Source of the DNA: Deltaproteobacteria bacterium
GTDB taxonomy: Bacteria; Myxococcota_A; Polyangia; Polyangiales; Ga0077539
Direction of reading: 5' to 3'
Length of the DNA: 64,000 nt
Assembly: GCA_016704445.1 (NCBI GenBank)
Contig: JADJAE010000003.1
Span: forward strand, 124,001 to 188,000
Shown piece by piece: positions 29,905-40,131 of this stretch. Numbering within the stretch: position 1 is the stretch's first letter; each line of letters opens with the position of its first letter. Below the pieces are notes generated by a model. That model was not told where the DNA came from. It was given only the letters and a program-made list of their open reading frames with translations, and ran no database searches. A program made the translations under genes and the position numbers.

Positions 29905-29936
29905 AGTTTACGCGCGGCCGCGCCCCGCGGTAACGA
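29905..29936. promoter_or_regulatory. Overlapping divergent promoters
   Basis: Plus strand, for lysC: TTTACG (29907-29912), 18 bp, TAACGA (29931-29936), then 9 nt to ATG 29946. Minus strand, for the HEAT-like gene: TAAACT (29905-29910), 6 nt before GTG 29898. The minus -10 physically overlaps the plus -35, so the two promoters should compete. Confidence 0.4.
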
Positions 29937-29945
29937 ACACCCATC

Positions 29946-31148
29946 ATGAGCGTGATCGTGCAGAAGTACGGTGGTTCGTCGGTGGCCGACCTCGTCCGCA
30001 TCGGGCGCGTGGCCGACCGGGTGGTCGCCGCGCGCGCCGACGGTCACCAGGTGGTGGTGGTGGTGAGCGCCATGGGCAAGACCACCGACCAGCTCCTGGC
30101 GATGGCGCGCGACGTGAGCGCCACGCCGCCGAGGAGGGAGCTCGACATGCTGCTCTCGGTGGGCGAGCGCACCACCATGGCGCTGCTGGCGATCGCCCTT
30201 CACCACCGCGGCGAGGACGCCATCTCCTTCACCGGCTCGCAGAGCGGGATCCTCACCAACGACCGCCACTTCGACGCGCGCATCATCGAGGTGCGCCCCT
30301 ACCGCATCGAGGACGAGCTCGCCCGAGGGAGGGTGGTCATCGTCGCGGGCTACCAGGGGATGTCGTACCGCCGGGAGATCACCACCCTCGGCCGCGGGGG
30401 CAGCGACACCACCGCCGTCGCGCTCGCCGCGGCGCTGCGCGCCGACCGCTGCGAGATCTACTCCGACGTCGACGGGGTCTACACCGCCGACCCGAGGGTG
30501 GTCCCCGGGGCGAGGCACCTCCCGGCGCTGGGCTACTCGGAGCTCCAGGAGATGGCGGAGTCCGGAGCGAAGGTGCTCAACGCCGAGGCGGTGGCCTTCG
30601 CAAAGAGGGAGCGCATCCGGATCCACGCGCGGCGCACCGACGACGTTCACGGCTCCGGGGCGAGGGAGACGGTGGTGAGCGACGAGGTCGAGCCCTCCCC
30701 TCGGAGGGTGCGCGCTGTCGTGGGCGACGCGCAGGTGGCCTGGCTCCGCGGCCCGGCGGACCTCCCCAACGCCCTCGACGAGCTGCTGACGCTCGCGCAT
30801 CGGGAGGGCGTCCCCCTGCGCTCGGTCGAGTGGACCGCCGCGGGGCTCTCCGCGTGGGTGTCGCTGCCGAGGGTTCCTGATTGGGAGCGCGCGGCCTCGG
30901 CGCTCTCCTCGGCGGGCGTGACGGTGGTCGATCCCCGCTCGGTCGACGCGGTCGCGTGGGTCTCGGTGGTGGGCGACGGGCTCACCGAGGAGGCCTCGGT
31001 GCTGCGCGACGTGCTCTCCGTCGCCCACGCCGAGGGCTGCGCGCCGAGGTCGGTGTCGAGCTCTCCGCTGCGCATCACGCTGGCGGTGGCGCGAGAGTCC
31101 GCCGACGCCCTGACGCGCGCCCTGCACCAGCGGTTCTGCGAGGACTGA
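29946..31148 (+). CDS. lysC: Aspartate kinase
   Basis: First enzyme of the aspartate pathway (Lys, Thr, Met, diaminopimelate): aspartate to aspartyl phosphate. It has 400 residues. The N-terminal kinase domain opens with QKYGGSSVADLVRI and has VVVVVSAMGKTTDQLL, GERTTMALLA, TTLGRGGSDTTAVALAAAL and DVDGVYTADPRVV. Two C-terminal ACT domains are evident (from about residue 265 and 340), the usual site of amino-acid feedback. The length is normal for a monofunctional LysC; no internal-start beta subunit is evident. It is probably transcribed alone from a leaderless promoter; a small exported protein gene follows 21 bp later. Confidence 0.95.
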   Translation: MSVIVQKYGGSSVADLVRIGRVADRVVAARADGHQVVVVVSAMGKTTDQLLAMARDVSATPPRRELDMLLSVGERTTMALLAIALHHRGEDAISFTGSQSGILTNDRHFDARIIEVRPYRIEDELARGRVVIVAGYQGMSYRREITTLGRGGSDTTAVALAAALRADRCEIYSDVDGVYTADPRVVPGARHLPALGYSELQEMAESGAKVLNAEAVAFAKRERIRIHARRTDDVHGSGARETVVSDEVEPSPRRVRAVVGDAQVAWLRGPADLPNALDELLTLAHREGVPLRSVEWTAAGLSAWVSLPRVPDWERAASALSSAGVTVVDPRSVDAVAWVSVVGDGLTEEASVLRDVLSVAHAEGCAPRSVSSSPLRITLAVARESADALTRALHQRFCED

Positions 31149-31155
31149 CCGGTGC

Positions 31156-31161
31156 TACCCT
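31156..31161 (+). promoter_or_regulatory. Candidate -10 element before the small exported protein
   Basis: TACCCT (fits TANNNT), exactly 8 nt before ATG 31170; no Shine-Dalgarno. Confidence 0.35.
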
Positions 31162-31169
31162 CGCGGGCC

Positions 31170-31630
31170 ATGCGAAGCGGCTGGTGGAGAGCGGCGGTGC
31201 TGGCGGGCGTGAGCGCGGTGTCGACCGCGTGGGCGCAGTCCCCGGGCTACCTGGAGATCACGGTGACGGCGCTCGGCGCGGGGGCGGCGGCGCTCGGTGC
31301 CTCCGGGGACTCGCGGTTGCCGTGCGGCCCGGCGTCACCTCCGCGATCGCCTGGGGACGCTGACCCTCCACGCGCGGGGCGCGAGGGGGAGCGTGAGGGA
31401 CGTGGTGCTGGAGGTCCCGGCGTCGCCGGTGGGGCAGCGCACGGCGACGGGGGACGGGGCGGTGATGCGCTTCGGCTTCGCGTCGGGCCAGACCATGGAG
31501 CCCCGACCCGGGGAGGGATGGATCCAGCTCGACGCCGGCGGACCCGCGCGCATCGCGGGACCTACGAGGCGACGCTGGTGCAGGGGCGCATGACCCTGCA
31601 CCTCCGCGGGCGCTTCGACCGCTGCGGTGA
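31170..31630 (+). CDS. Small exported protein, badly frame-disrupted
   Basis: A signal peptide (WWRAAVLAGVSAVSTAWAQ) and the mature start SPGYLEITVTALGAGA are clear. The rest is readable only by changing frame at roughly 31310, 31360, 31563 and 31625: VAVRPGVTSAIAWG, then TLTLHARGARGSVRDVVLEVP and GDGAVMRFGFASGQTMEP, then GTYEATLVQGRMTLHLRGRFDRC. Every change is a loss of one base, so a consistent original of about 155 residues ending at TGA 31630 can be inferred. Either sequence quality is poor here or this is a true pseudogene. No family is recognised. The NtrC-type gene begins 17 bp later. Confidence 0.5.
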
Positions 31631-31646
31631 GCGAGGGGGCTCGCTG

Positions 31647-33085
<1,439 letters not shown>

Positions 33086-33128
33086 GCACTTGCGCGCTTT
33101 CGGGTGACGCACTACTCGCTCGGTTGCC

Positions 33129-33614
33129 ATGCAACCCCGCGCCGCCCTCCTCGCTTTTACGATCCTGGTAAACCTCTCGGTGGGCTGCAACCGCGCCCCG
33201 GACGAGCCCGGCGCGCGCACCGCGACCACCACGCTGCCTGCGCAGCCGGCCGCGCCCTCCGCCGCGGCGCCCTCCGCCAACGCGGGCCCGGCCACCATCG
33301 GGGCGTCCCACGTGCTGGTGATGCACCGCGGCTCCGAGCGCGTTCCGCCGACCGTCACGCGCACCCGCGAGGAGGCCCGCACCCGCGTCGAGGAGGTGCT
33401 CCGACGGGCGAGGACGGGGCAGGACTTCGCGGCGCTGGCGAGGGAGTTCAGCGACGAGCCGGGCGCTGCCTCGAGCGCGGGGAGCCTGGGCACCTTCGCT
33501 CGCGGCGCGATGGTGCCGCCCTTCGAGCAGGCGGCCTTCGCGCTGGGCGTCGGCCAGATCAGCGACATCGTGGAGACACCCTTCGGGTTCCACGTCATCA
33601 AGCGCACCCAGTAG
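33129..33614 (+). CDS. Parvulin-type peptidyl-prolyl isomerase lipoprotein
   Basis: Protein of 161 residues. The lipoprotein signal TILVNLSVGC (Cys 20) is followed by an Ala/Pro/Thr linker of about 35 residues, then a single PpiC-type rotamase domain: ASHVLVMHRGSERVPP, REEARTRVEEVLRRARTGQDFAALAREFSDEP, GSLGTFARGAMVPPFEQAAF and the ending TPFGFHVIKRTQ. It should assist folding of exported proteins near the inner or outer membrane, depending on Lol sorting. It is compact, with no SurA-like N-domain. It follows the NtrC-type gene by 43 bp. Confidence 0.93.
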   Translation: MQPRAALLAFTILVNLSVGCNRAPDEPGARTATTTLPAQPAAPSAAAPSANAGPATIGASHVLVMHRGSERVPPTVTRTREEARTRVEEVLRRARTGQDFAALAREFSDEPGAASSAGSLGTFARGAMVPPFEQAAFALGVGQISDIVETPFGFHVIKRTQ

Positions 33615-33637
33615 GGCGGCTCAGCCCTCGATGAGGG
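33613..33637. terminator. Paired hairpins between convergent genes
   Basis: AGGGC-GGCTCA-GCCCT (33613-33628) overlaps CCCTC-GAT-GAGGG (33625-33637). They lie just after the parvulin stop and before the end of the AAA gene. The second stem matches the palindrome class seen twice near 35.85-35.91 kb. Confidence 0.4.
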
Positions 33638-33693
33638 ACCGCACACGCTCGGCGAGCCGGGTGAGGTCGCGCGGTCGACGCGTCCCATGCCCA

Positions 33694-34926
33694 TCACGCC
33701 ACCGCGCATGGGTCCTGCCCGTACTGGGTGTTCGACTGATCGAGAAGGCCGTGCGCTCGCATGTCCGCGAGCGAGTAGGTCTCTCTCCACGCGGCCAGGG
33801 CGGCAGCGTCCAGCGTGCGGATCTGCGCGCCCGTCGGCGTGGAGTCGACCAGCCGGATGGAGCGCGCGGGCTCGCGCAGGAAGTCGAGCAGTCGGTCGGA
33901 ATGGGTCGCGATGACGAGCGCGCGCTGGCTCATGGGAGAGTGGGCGAGCGACATCAGCCGCCGCAGCGCCGAGGGGTGCAGGTGGGCGTCGGGCTCGTCG
34001 AGGCCGAGCGCGCCATATCGCTTCGGATGCAGGATGAGCGCGAGCAGGCAGAGGAACGAGATCATCCCGTCGGACATCTGCGACGCGTAGACCCGCGCAC
34101 CGCCGAAGCGGGAGTCTTCGTAGGCGATGCCTATGCGCGAACCGCCAGGATCCGGCGGAAACAGAAGCTTCCTCGCGAAGGGAAACTCCGCCTGGAACGC
34201 TCGCAGGAGGGTCTTCCACGCGTCGTCATGGTCGTTCTGGAGGTTGTAGAGCGCGTTGGCGAGGCCTGAACCTTCGCGTCCGACCTGAGACTCGCTCGAC
34301 AGGATCAGGCTGTCTCTCGGTGAAGATCGGCCGTCGGAGTTCAGCCGCGCCCACGCAGGGACCGTTGAGAGCGCGCCGATGACCGACGAGAGCTGAACGA
34401 ACAACCGCATGAAGTTGAGCTTGGGGAAGCGCTCTTCATCGATCATCGAGTTGAACGCGAGGTCGCCGTCCGAGCGCACGATGCCCGGTCGCGCGGAGGC
34501 ATCACGCTCATCGTGAACGAGGCGTCCGTCGGCGGTCTCCTCGATGAGAGACCCACGCGGACCTCGTAGCGTCTCCCGCTCGACCCTGACTGCACCTCGG
34601 CGCGTCGCGTCGAAGGTGAAACTCCAGGCGAGGTCGAGCGTGCCTGTCGCGTCGATGTGAGACTTCACGTCCTCGACGCACCACTCCGTCTCGATCTCGA
34701 CCGGGCCGTCCGCGCCGGCCGTCTTGAGCTCCTGCATCCCACCATGCGCGACGACCGCCTTGGCGAGCCCGTCACTCGCGCACCGGCTGAGGAAGTCGAT
34801 CACCTCCAGCACGGTGCTCTGCCCCGACGCGTTGGGCCCGATGAGCACCGTCGGAGCGTCCGGCTCGAACGTGATTTCCACGTCTCGCAGCAGCTTGAAG
34901 TTCTTCACCCGCAGTCGGCGCAACAT
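33694..34926 (-). CDS. AAA ATPase of the SMC/RecF-like AAA_21 class with altered Walker A
   Basis: About 410 residues from the ATG at 34926 (an ATG six codons earlier is possible). The start MLRRLRVKNFKLLRDVEI is typical of COG4637-like ATPases. The P-loop reads LIGPNASGQST: the invariant Lys is a Gln (codon CAG). The Walker B region is ALGLDEPDAHLHPSALRR, followed by LVIATHSDRLLDFL. A leaderless-type TAGCTT lies 8 nt before the chosen ATG, supporting that start. No nuclease or toprim partner is adjacent, so it is not an obvious two-gene defence system (for example Gabija or OLD type). Whether it hydrolyses ATP is open. Confidence 0.82.
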   Translation of the reverse strand: MLRRLRVKNFKLLRDVEITFEPDAPTVLIGPNASGQSTVLEVIDFLSRCASDGLAKAVVAHGGMQELKTAGADGPVEIETEWCVEDVKSHIDATGTLDLAWSFTFDATRRGAVRVERETLRGPRGSLIEETADGRLVHDERDASARPGIVRSDGDLAFNSMIDEERFPKLNFMRLFVQLSSVIGALSTVPAWARLNSDGRSSPRDSLILSSESQVGREGSGLANALYNLQNDHDDAWKTLLRAFQAEFPFARKLLFPPDPGGSRIGIAYEDSRFGGARVYASQMSDGMISFLCLLALILHPKRYGALGLDEPDAHLHPSALRRLMSLAHSPMSQRALVIATHSDRLLDFLREPARSIRLVDSTPTGAQIRTLDAAALAAWRETYSLADMRAHGLLDQSNTQYGQDPCAVA

Positions 34927-34934
34927 CGTCGCGA

Positions 34935-34940
34935 AAGCTA
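34935..34940 (-). promoter_or_regulatory. Candidate -10 element of the AAA ATPase gene
   Basis: TAGCTT on the minus strand, exactly 8 nt from ATG 34926. It lies inside the longer alternative reading frame, so it favours the shorter start. Confidence 0.35.
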
Positions 34941-35010
34941 CCACGCGGACCCTCTTCCGCCGCGCCCGCGCGCTCGGCTACCCTCCGTCCCGAAGGAGGC
35001 TCCGCACCCC

Positions 35011-35828
35011 ATGGAATGGAACCAGATTGCATCCGTCGACCTGCCCCTTGGCACGCAGATCGGTGACCTGCTCGGCGTCGTCGATCAGCTCGAAGCGCAG
35101 GTCAAAGCCGTGCTTTCGTCGAAGCGATCCGACGCGGTCCCGCACGTGAAGGAGCTCGACCCGGTGGTGGGCGAGGCGCACGACGACCTGCTCGCCGCAC
35201 GCGACGCGCTGCGCGCCGCCGAGGCGAAGCGCCCCGCGACCGCCGTCGCCCCCGACCGCACCGAGGCGGCCTCGTCCAACGAGCGCGCCGACGACTCCTG
35301 GCGCTCGCTGGAGAACCTCCTCGACGCCGGGCGCACCCTCACCGACGACGCCCGCCCCGGGCGCGTCGAGGCCGAGATGCTCTACCGCCGGCTCTTCGAC
35401 GACGACGGAATCCGCTTCATCAACTACCGCGCCCGCCGGCAGTGGGACGCGGCGCAAGCTTCGTCGCCGTGCTCGACGAGCCCGACGTGATCGCCACCGT
35501 CGAGGCCCTCGGCGGAAAGCGCCACCTGAAGGCGCTCCGCAAGGCCCACCACGAGTTCGGCGCGGGCCACGGGTTCTCGCAGGCGAAGGAGGTCGCGCCC
35601 GAGGTGACCACCAGCACCCGCGCCGAGCAGCTGGCTCTCCAGGCGGCGCTGCGCGACTACCTCGTGAAGGTCTCGACCCGCGTCTCCCGGCGCAAGCCCG
35701 AGAGCGCGGCGCTCGCGAGGTTCCTGCTGGCGCCGTACGCGGAGATGGTCGACGACCTGGAGCGCTCGGCCCGCAGGACCACGAAGAAGGCCGCCGCACC
35801 GGCCGATCCCGCAGCCCCGACGGGCTGA
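35011..35828 (+). CDS. Hypothetical helical protein, one frameshift
   Basis: About 272 residues, soluble, mostly helix, with no recognised family. The N-terminal half (MEWNQIASVDLPLGTQ, then LDPVVGEAHDDLLAARDALRAAEAKRP) is in one frame. After QWDA at about 35452 one missing G restores GASFVAVLDEPDVIATVEAL, and the rest runs to a Lys/Ala/Pro-rich tail (TTKKAAAPADPAAP). GAAGGAG lies about 12 nt before the ATG as ribosome binding site. It is divergent from the AAA gene, start codons 84 bp apart. Confidence 0.6.
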
Positions 35829-35832
35829 CGCA

Positions 35833-35921
35833 GGCGACCGCCTCCCGCACCCTCGAGGAGGGTTCCAGACATGGTTGCGACCGGCGACCGCTCCCTCGAC
35901 GAGGGTCGGACGGGCGGTCGC
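35833..35921. repeat. Intergenic stem-loop repeats
   Basis: The 171-bp gap 35829-35999 holds two imperfect copies of a unit beginning GGCGACCGC (35833 and 35883), each followed by a CCCTC-GAN-GAGGG palindrome (35850-35862, extended to ACCCTC/GAGGGT; and 35893-35905). The second palindrome sits inside larger arms GCGACCG (35884-35890)/CGGTCGC (35915-35921). A degenerate third copy (ACCCTGATCGAGGGGT) begins near 35935. These may be RNA hairpins, terminators or a protein-binding repeat. Confidence 0.5.
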
Positions 35922-35999
35922 GAGCGTGTCGGGGACCCTGATCGAGGGGTCGAGTGAGGTCGCGCCACCTCACGTTGAGTTCGCGGGGCGTTTCGACTC

Positions 36000-37895
36000 A
36001 TGGTGCGATCGATGAGGCTGCAAACCCTGGGGGCGGTCGCGACGGTGCTCGCGTTGGGGTCGTCGTGCGCGCAGACCACAACGTCGACGGCCGCTGACGG
36101 CGGCGGTGCGCGCGATGCGACGGCCGATGTGGTCGCCCCCGCGTGCGGCTCGCGCCGCTCGTCGACCTCGACCGCGAGGGGATCGCGACGCCCGACGGCG
36201 TGGCCGCGTGGGTGGACTTCTCGCGCGCCTCGGATGAGCGCCTCGTGCCTCCGATCGCGACGTGCGGCGGCGACGTGCGCCTCCCGGTGATGGTGCGCTG
36301 GACGGCGCCGAGGGCGGGCTACCTGCGGGTGCGCGTGCAGCGCGATCGGCCCGAGCCGCGAGGTGCCGGCGCGTTGCAGCGCTTCATGCTTCGTCGGGTC
36401 GCCGGCTGTGCCTGGGATGGCACCTCGGTCGGCTGCGGACTGACCGCCTTCGATCGGGACCCCGTCCACGTCAATGATCTGTTCGAGTTCCCGGTGGAGG
36501 CGGGGCCGCAATGGCTCGTCCTCGCCTGGACCTTCGACCGCTCCTCGCAAAGGGGACTCCAACGTTGGGAGGTTCCAGCACTGCGCGTGACGATGGAGGT
36601 CTCCGACGCATCTCGATTCGGGCAGCCTTGCGTGCCTGGATGGACCGTCGGCGCGACCTCCTGTCCGGTGGGCTCTCTCTGCGACGACACGGTAGCCGGC
36701 GGCCCGCGATGCGTTCCGTGGGGCACGCCAGGTGGCCTGTGCAACTCCGAGCTGCCCCCATGTCAGGAAGGTCTGCGGTGCCTCGAGTACCGGTGCGTTC
36801 CCGCCGTCCTTCCGGGTGGGCTCTGCGTCCCCGGGGAATGCGGACACGGCTTCACGTGCCGGATGACGAACGCCGACGGGAGAGCTCGCGGCGTGTGCTC
36901 GCCCTACGGAACCGAGTCCACGTCGTGCCGTGACGCTTCGGATCCTCGTGGCCCCTGTGATGCGCCGTGGCTCTGTGGCAACAACCCGTTCGACACAGTT
37001 CGTGCCTGCGTCCTCCCGACGCCGCTCGGCGACAGTTGCAGGAACGGTCAGCTATGCACCGATGGGGGAAGGTGTTCGACATCCGGGCGCTGCGTGCCTC
37101 CAGGGTCGGAACACACCTACTGCTTCCAGGGAATCGATACCGGGTGCCTTCCCGGCCTGCGCTGTCGCCGCGGAACCTGTGTCCGTCTGCAATCCCGGGG
37201 CGGCGACTGCACCCACGCGTGGTGTGAACCCATGCTCGCCTGCATCGACGGGCGATGTGGCGATCCGCTCCCAGGCCACTGCCTTGGCGACACCGACGAC
37301 TGTCCGGCGGGGCAGGCGTGCATCGGTGGGACCTGTCGGACCGCCGCTGGACCTGGCGAACGGACCGATGGGGCGAGCTGCCGAGCGGGTCTCATTGAGT
37401 ACCGGGGGCGCTGTGTCGTGAACGAGCCAGGCCGCGCTGCCAGGGAGACGACGACTGTTTCCACGGGACGGTCTGTCGCGATTACTTCTGCGTCGTCGAA
37501 GGGTTCTGCCCGCCGCTCGAATGGGTGGCGTCCAGCCCACTCCCGGATGGCACCGTCTGCGGCACGAACGCCCGCTGCATGGCGACGTCGGAGGGCATCG
37601 CTGTGTGTCGTCCGGTCGGACGTGCTGGTGGCCTCTGCCGCAGGGGGGACGCTGGACCCCCCTGCGACGAGGGCTACCGCTGCGTGGGCAGCGTCGCGTG
37701 GCGGCGAGCAGCAAGTCCGGCGGCGTCTGTGCAGACCACCTCGCCTGTCCCCCCGGCACGCGCTGCGACCTGGGCTGCGTGCCCGCCGCGGGCGTCGGTC
37801 AGGAGGGCGGGCGTTGCCGTCGCGGCGCCGAGGGAAGGGGAGAGTGCGACGGCGGGCTGCGCTGCGATCCGGCGACGCTCACTTGCTCGCGGTGA
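36000..37895 (+). CDS. Cys-rich modular lipoprotein, three frameshifts
   Basis: About 630 residues when read through breaks near 36147, 37432 and 37700, each consistent with one lost G or C. The lipoprotein signal VATVLALGSSC (Cys 23) leads to a Thr/Ala/Asp stalk. A beta domain follows (PVMVRWTAPRAGYLRVRVQ ... FEFPVEAGPQWLVLAW). From about residue 215 to the end there are short Cys-rich modules of the form C-x-x-G-x-x-C ... R-C-V (CPVGSLCDDTVAGGPRCV, CLPGLRCRRGTCV, CPAGQACIGGTC, CPPGTRCDLGCVP), like Dickkopf/EB-type knots common in myxobacterial surface proteins. Probably a disulfide-stabilised surface lipoprotein. No enzymatic motif. Confidence 0.68.
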
Positions 37896-38087
37896 TCGAG
37901 GCGTGACCGGTTGCACCCCTCCGCTTCGCTCCGGGTGAGGCGTCGTCCGTGGGCGTGGTCGGTCGCCCCCTTCGCCTCGGCCCCATCGCCCGGCGGAGGC
38001 TGAGCTCGGCCGCGCCGCTGGGCTCGACGCCGGTCGGCGCGAATTCCCCACCGCCCGAGGCCGACTGATCGGATAGCGTCGCTCGCG
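37896..38087. other. 192-bp gap before the OPT transporter
   Basis: It contains a CACCC/GGGTG stem (37914-37918 with 37933-37937) enclosing CCGCTTCG, possibly a terminator for the Cys-rich gene. It also holds TAGCGT at 38074-38079, which fits TANNNT and lies exactly 8 nt before ATG 38088, so it is a candidate leaderless promoter. I see no gene in it. Confidence 0.35.
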
Positions 38088-39961
38088 ATGAACCGCGAGA
38101 ACGAGCTCAACGCCCGCACCGTGCTCCTCGGCTGCCTCTTGTGCGCGGTGGCCGCCGCCGCCACGCCCTACGTCACGCTCAAGCTGGGGCAGAGCGTCGA
38201 CCTCACCATGGGCGGGATGTTCCTCGCCGCCTTCGCCCTCGGGAAGCAGGTGAAGGGGCGCGAGCTCGCGGTGCAGCTCAACCTCATCCAGTCGATGATC
38301 GGGATGGTCTCGGGGATCGCCTTCATGGTCGTGATCCTCGCGGCCTTCTTCTACATCAAGGCGCTCACCGGCCGGGACATCGGCTTCCACCCCACCTCGT
38401 GGCAGATGTTCATCTGGCTGGTGGTCTCGGCCAACCTCGGGGTGTTCATGGGCATCCTCCCGCGCACCGCGATCCTCAAGGACCGCAAGCTGCCGTGGCC
38501 GACCTCCCGCGCGACGCTCTCCATCGCGCAGACGCTGACCGACCCGAGCGCCACCGAGAGCACCAAGGCCCGCCGCGACGTGCTCACCACCACCACCGGG
38601 GTCGCGGGCTTCCTCACCTTCCTGCGCGACGGCCTCGGGGTCATCCCCTCGATCGTGGGCAACCCACTGCTCAACATGGCGCTGGGCCTCGAGCTCGCAG
38701 CGCTCGGCCTCGGGATGCTGGTGCCGCTCTCGGTCGGCCTCTCCGGGCTCGCGGGAACCTGGATCATCGCTACCTTCGGCGAGACCGCCGCCCGCTACTC
38801 CGCGCTCTCCGGCGTCCCCGAGGCGGAGCTCGGTCGCTGCCTCGCCACGCTCGACGGCCTCGCGGGCCTCTCGGGCGCGCCGCGCGACGCGTCGATGGCC
38901 TTCCTCACGGCGTCCTGCGGCAAGGCCGCGGAGTTCTCCGGGGCGCACTCGCACTTCAAGTTCGTGGTGCAGTGGATGATGTGGCCGGCCACCGCGATGA
39001 TGATCGCCGCGGCGGTCACCAGCGTGCTGATCCCCGTGGTGCAGAGCGTGCTCGCGCGTGACGCCGCGACGATGAGCCCGTCTTCGAGTCGCAGGCCGAC
39101 GAGACCATCCTCACCTGGTGGAACGCCACCGGCCTCGGCGTGTGCGTGACGCTCCTCGTGTGGCTCACCACCACGTGGTTCCACATGCCCGTGGCCGAGG
39201 TGCTGCTCGCCGTGGCGATCCAGCCGCTGCTCATCGTGGCGGGGCTCCGGGTGCTGGGCATCACCGGCTCCGGGCCCGTGTCGCTCATGGCCAACGCGAC
39301 GCAGTTCCTCTTCGGGATGCTCTGGCCCGCGCAGATTCGCGCCAACCTCACCGCGGCCTACATCAGCGCGAGCCCGCAGGCCTCTTCCGAGAACGTGGTG
39401 CCTGCCTTCTGGGTCGCGCAGCGCCTCGGCGGCCGCTTCCGCACCCTGGTCATCGCGCAGCTCATCGTGATCCCCATCGGCGCGCTGCTCACGCCGATCG
39501 TGTTCAACGTGCTGCAGCACACCTACGGCATCGGGCTCAACCCGGGGCAGCTCTCGGCCCCGACGGGCCTCAAGATCGCCACGCTCGCCATCGCGATGGA
39601 GCGCGGCCTCGGGTACCTCCCTCACGGCGCGCTCACGGCCTCGAAGGTGGGCATCGTGCTCGGGGTGGTCTTCGAGCTCCTCCACGCGGTGCGCAGCAAG
39701 GACGGCCACGGGAGCCGCTTCTGGTTCGTGCCCATCCCCGCGGCGCTGGGCTTCGCGCTGATCCTGCCCCCATCGCTCAACATCGCCATCGCCATCGGCG
39801 CGGTGATCGCCGCGGTGTGGCGCAAGGTCGCCCCGGGCCACGAGGGGAGCTACGAGAGCTACGCCGCGCCGCTCGCCTCCGGGCTGATCGCGGGCGAGGC
39901 CGTGGTCGGGTCGATCCTGATGCCCGCGCTGGCGATGCTGCTGGAGCTCATCCGCCGCTGA
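38088..39961 (+). CDS. OPT-family oligopeptide/metal-chelate transporter, one frameshift
   Basis: Polytopic inner-membrane protein of about 625 residues with roughly 14 hydrophobic segments. Typical OPT features: NARTVLLGCLLCAVAAAATPYV at the start, MFLAAFALGKQVKGRELAV, GILPRTAILKDRKLPWPTSRA (the conserved P-W-P/A region), DGLGVIPSIVGNPLL, and in the second half GSGPVSLMANATQFLFGM. At about 39067 one missing G separates the halves; corrected, it reads DAADDEPVFESQADETILTWW. OPT proteins move peptides or metal complexes by proton symport. A leaderless-type promoter precedes it. The stop is followed directly by a G-rich artefact-like tract. Confidence 0.85.
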
Positions 39962-39977
39962 TCGATCGCCCGGCGTC

Positions 39978-40131
<154 letters not shown>

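Noticed and set aside
33621..33690. Minus-strand reading RDLTRLAERVRSLIEG after the AAA ATPase stop
   Set aside because: It could be a frame-shifted C-terminal extension or remnant of another gene, but 24 codons with no recognisable homologue are too little to annotate.
33694..35828. AAA ATPase plus neighbouring helical protein as a phage-defence pair
   Set aside because: The genes are divergent, no nuclease or toprim domain is present, and no other defence genes or mobile elements are nearby.
35833..35921. Stem-loop repeats at 35.8 kb as a CRISPR array
   Set aside because: Units are imperfect, only two to three copies, irregularly spaced, with no cas genes.
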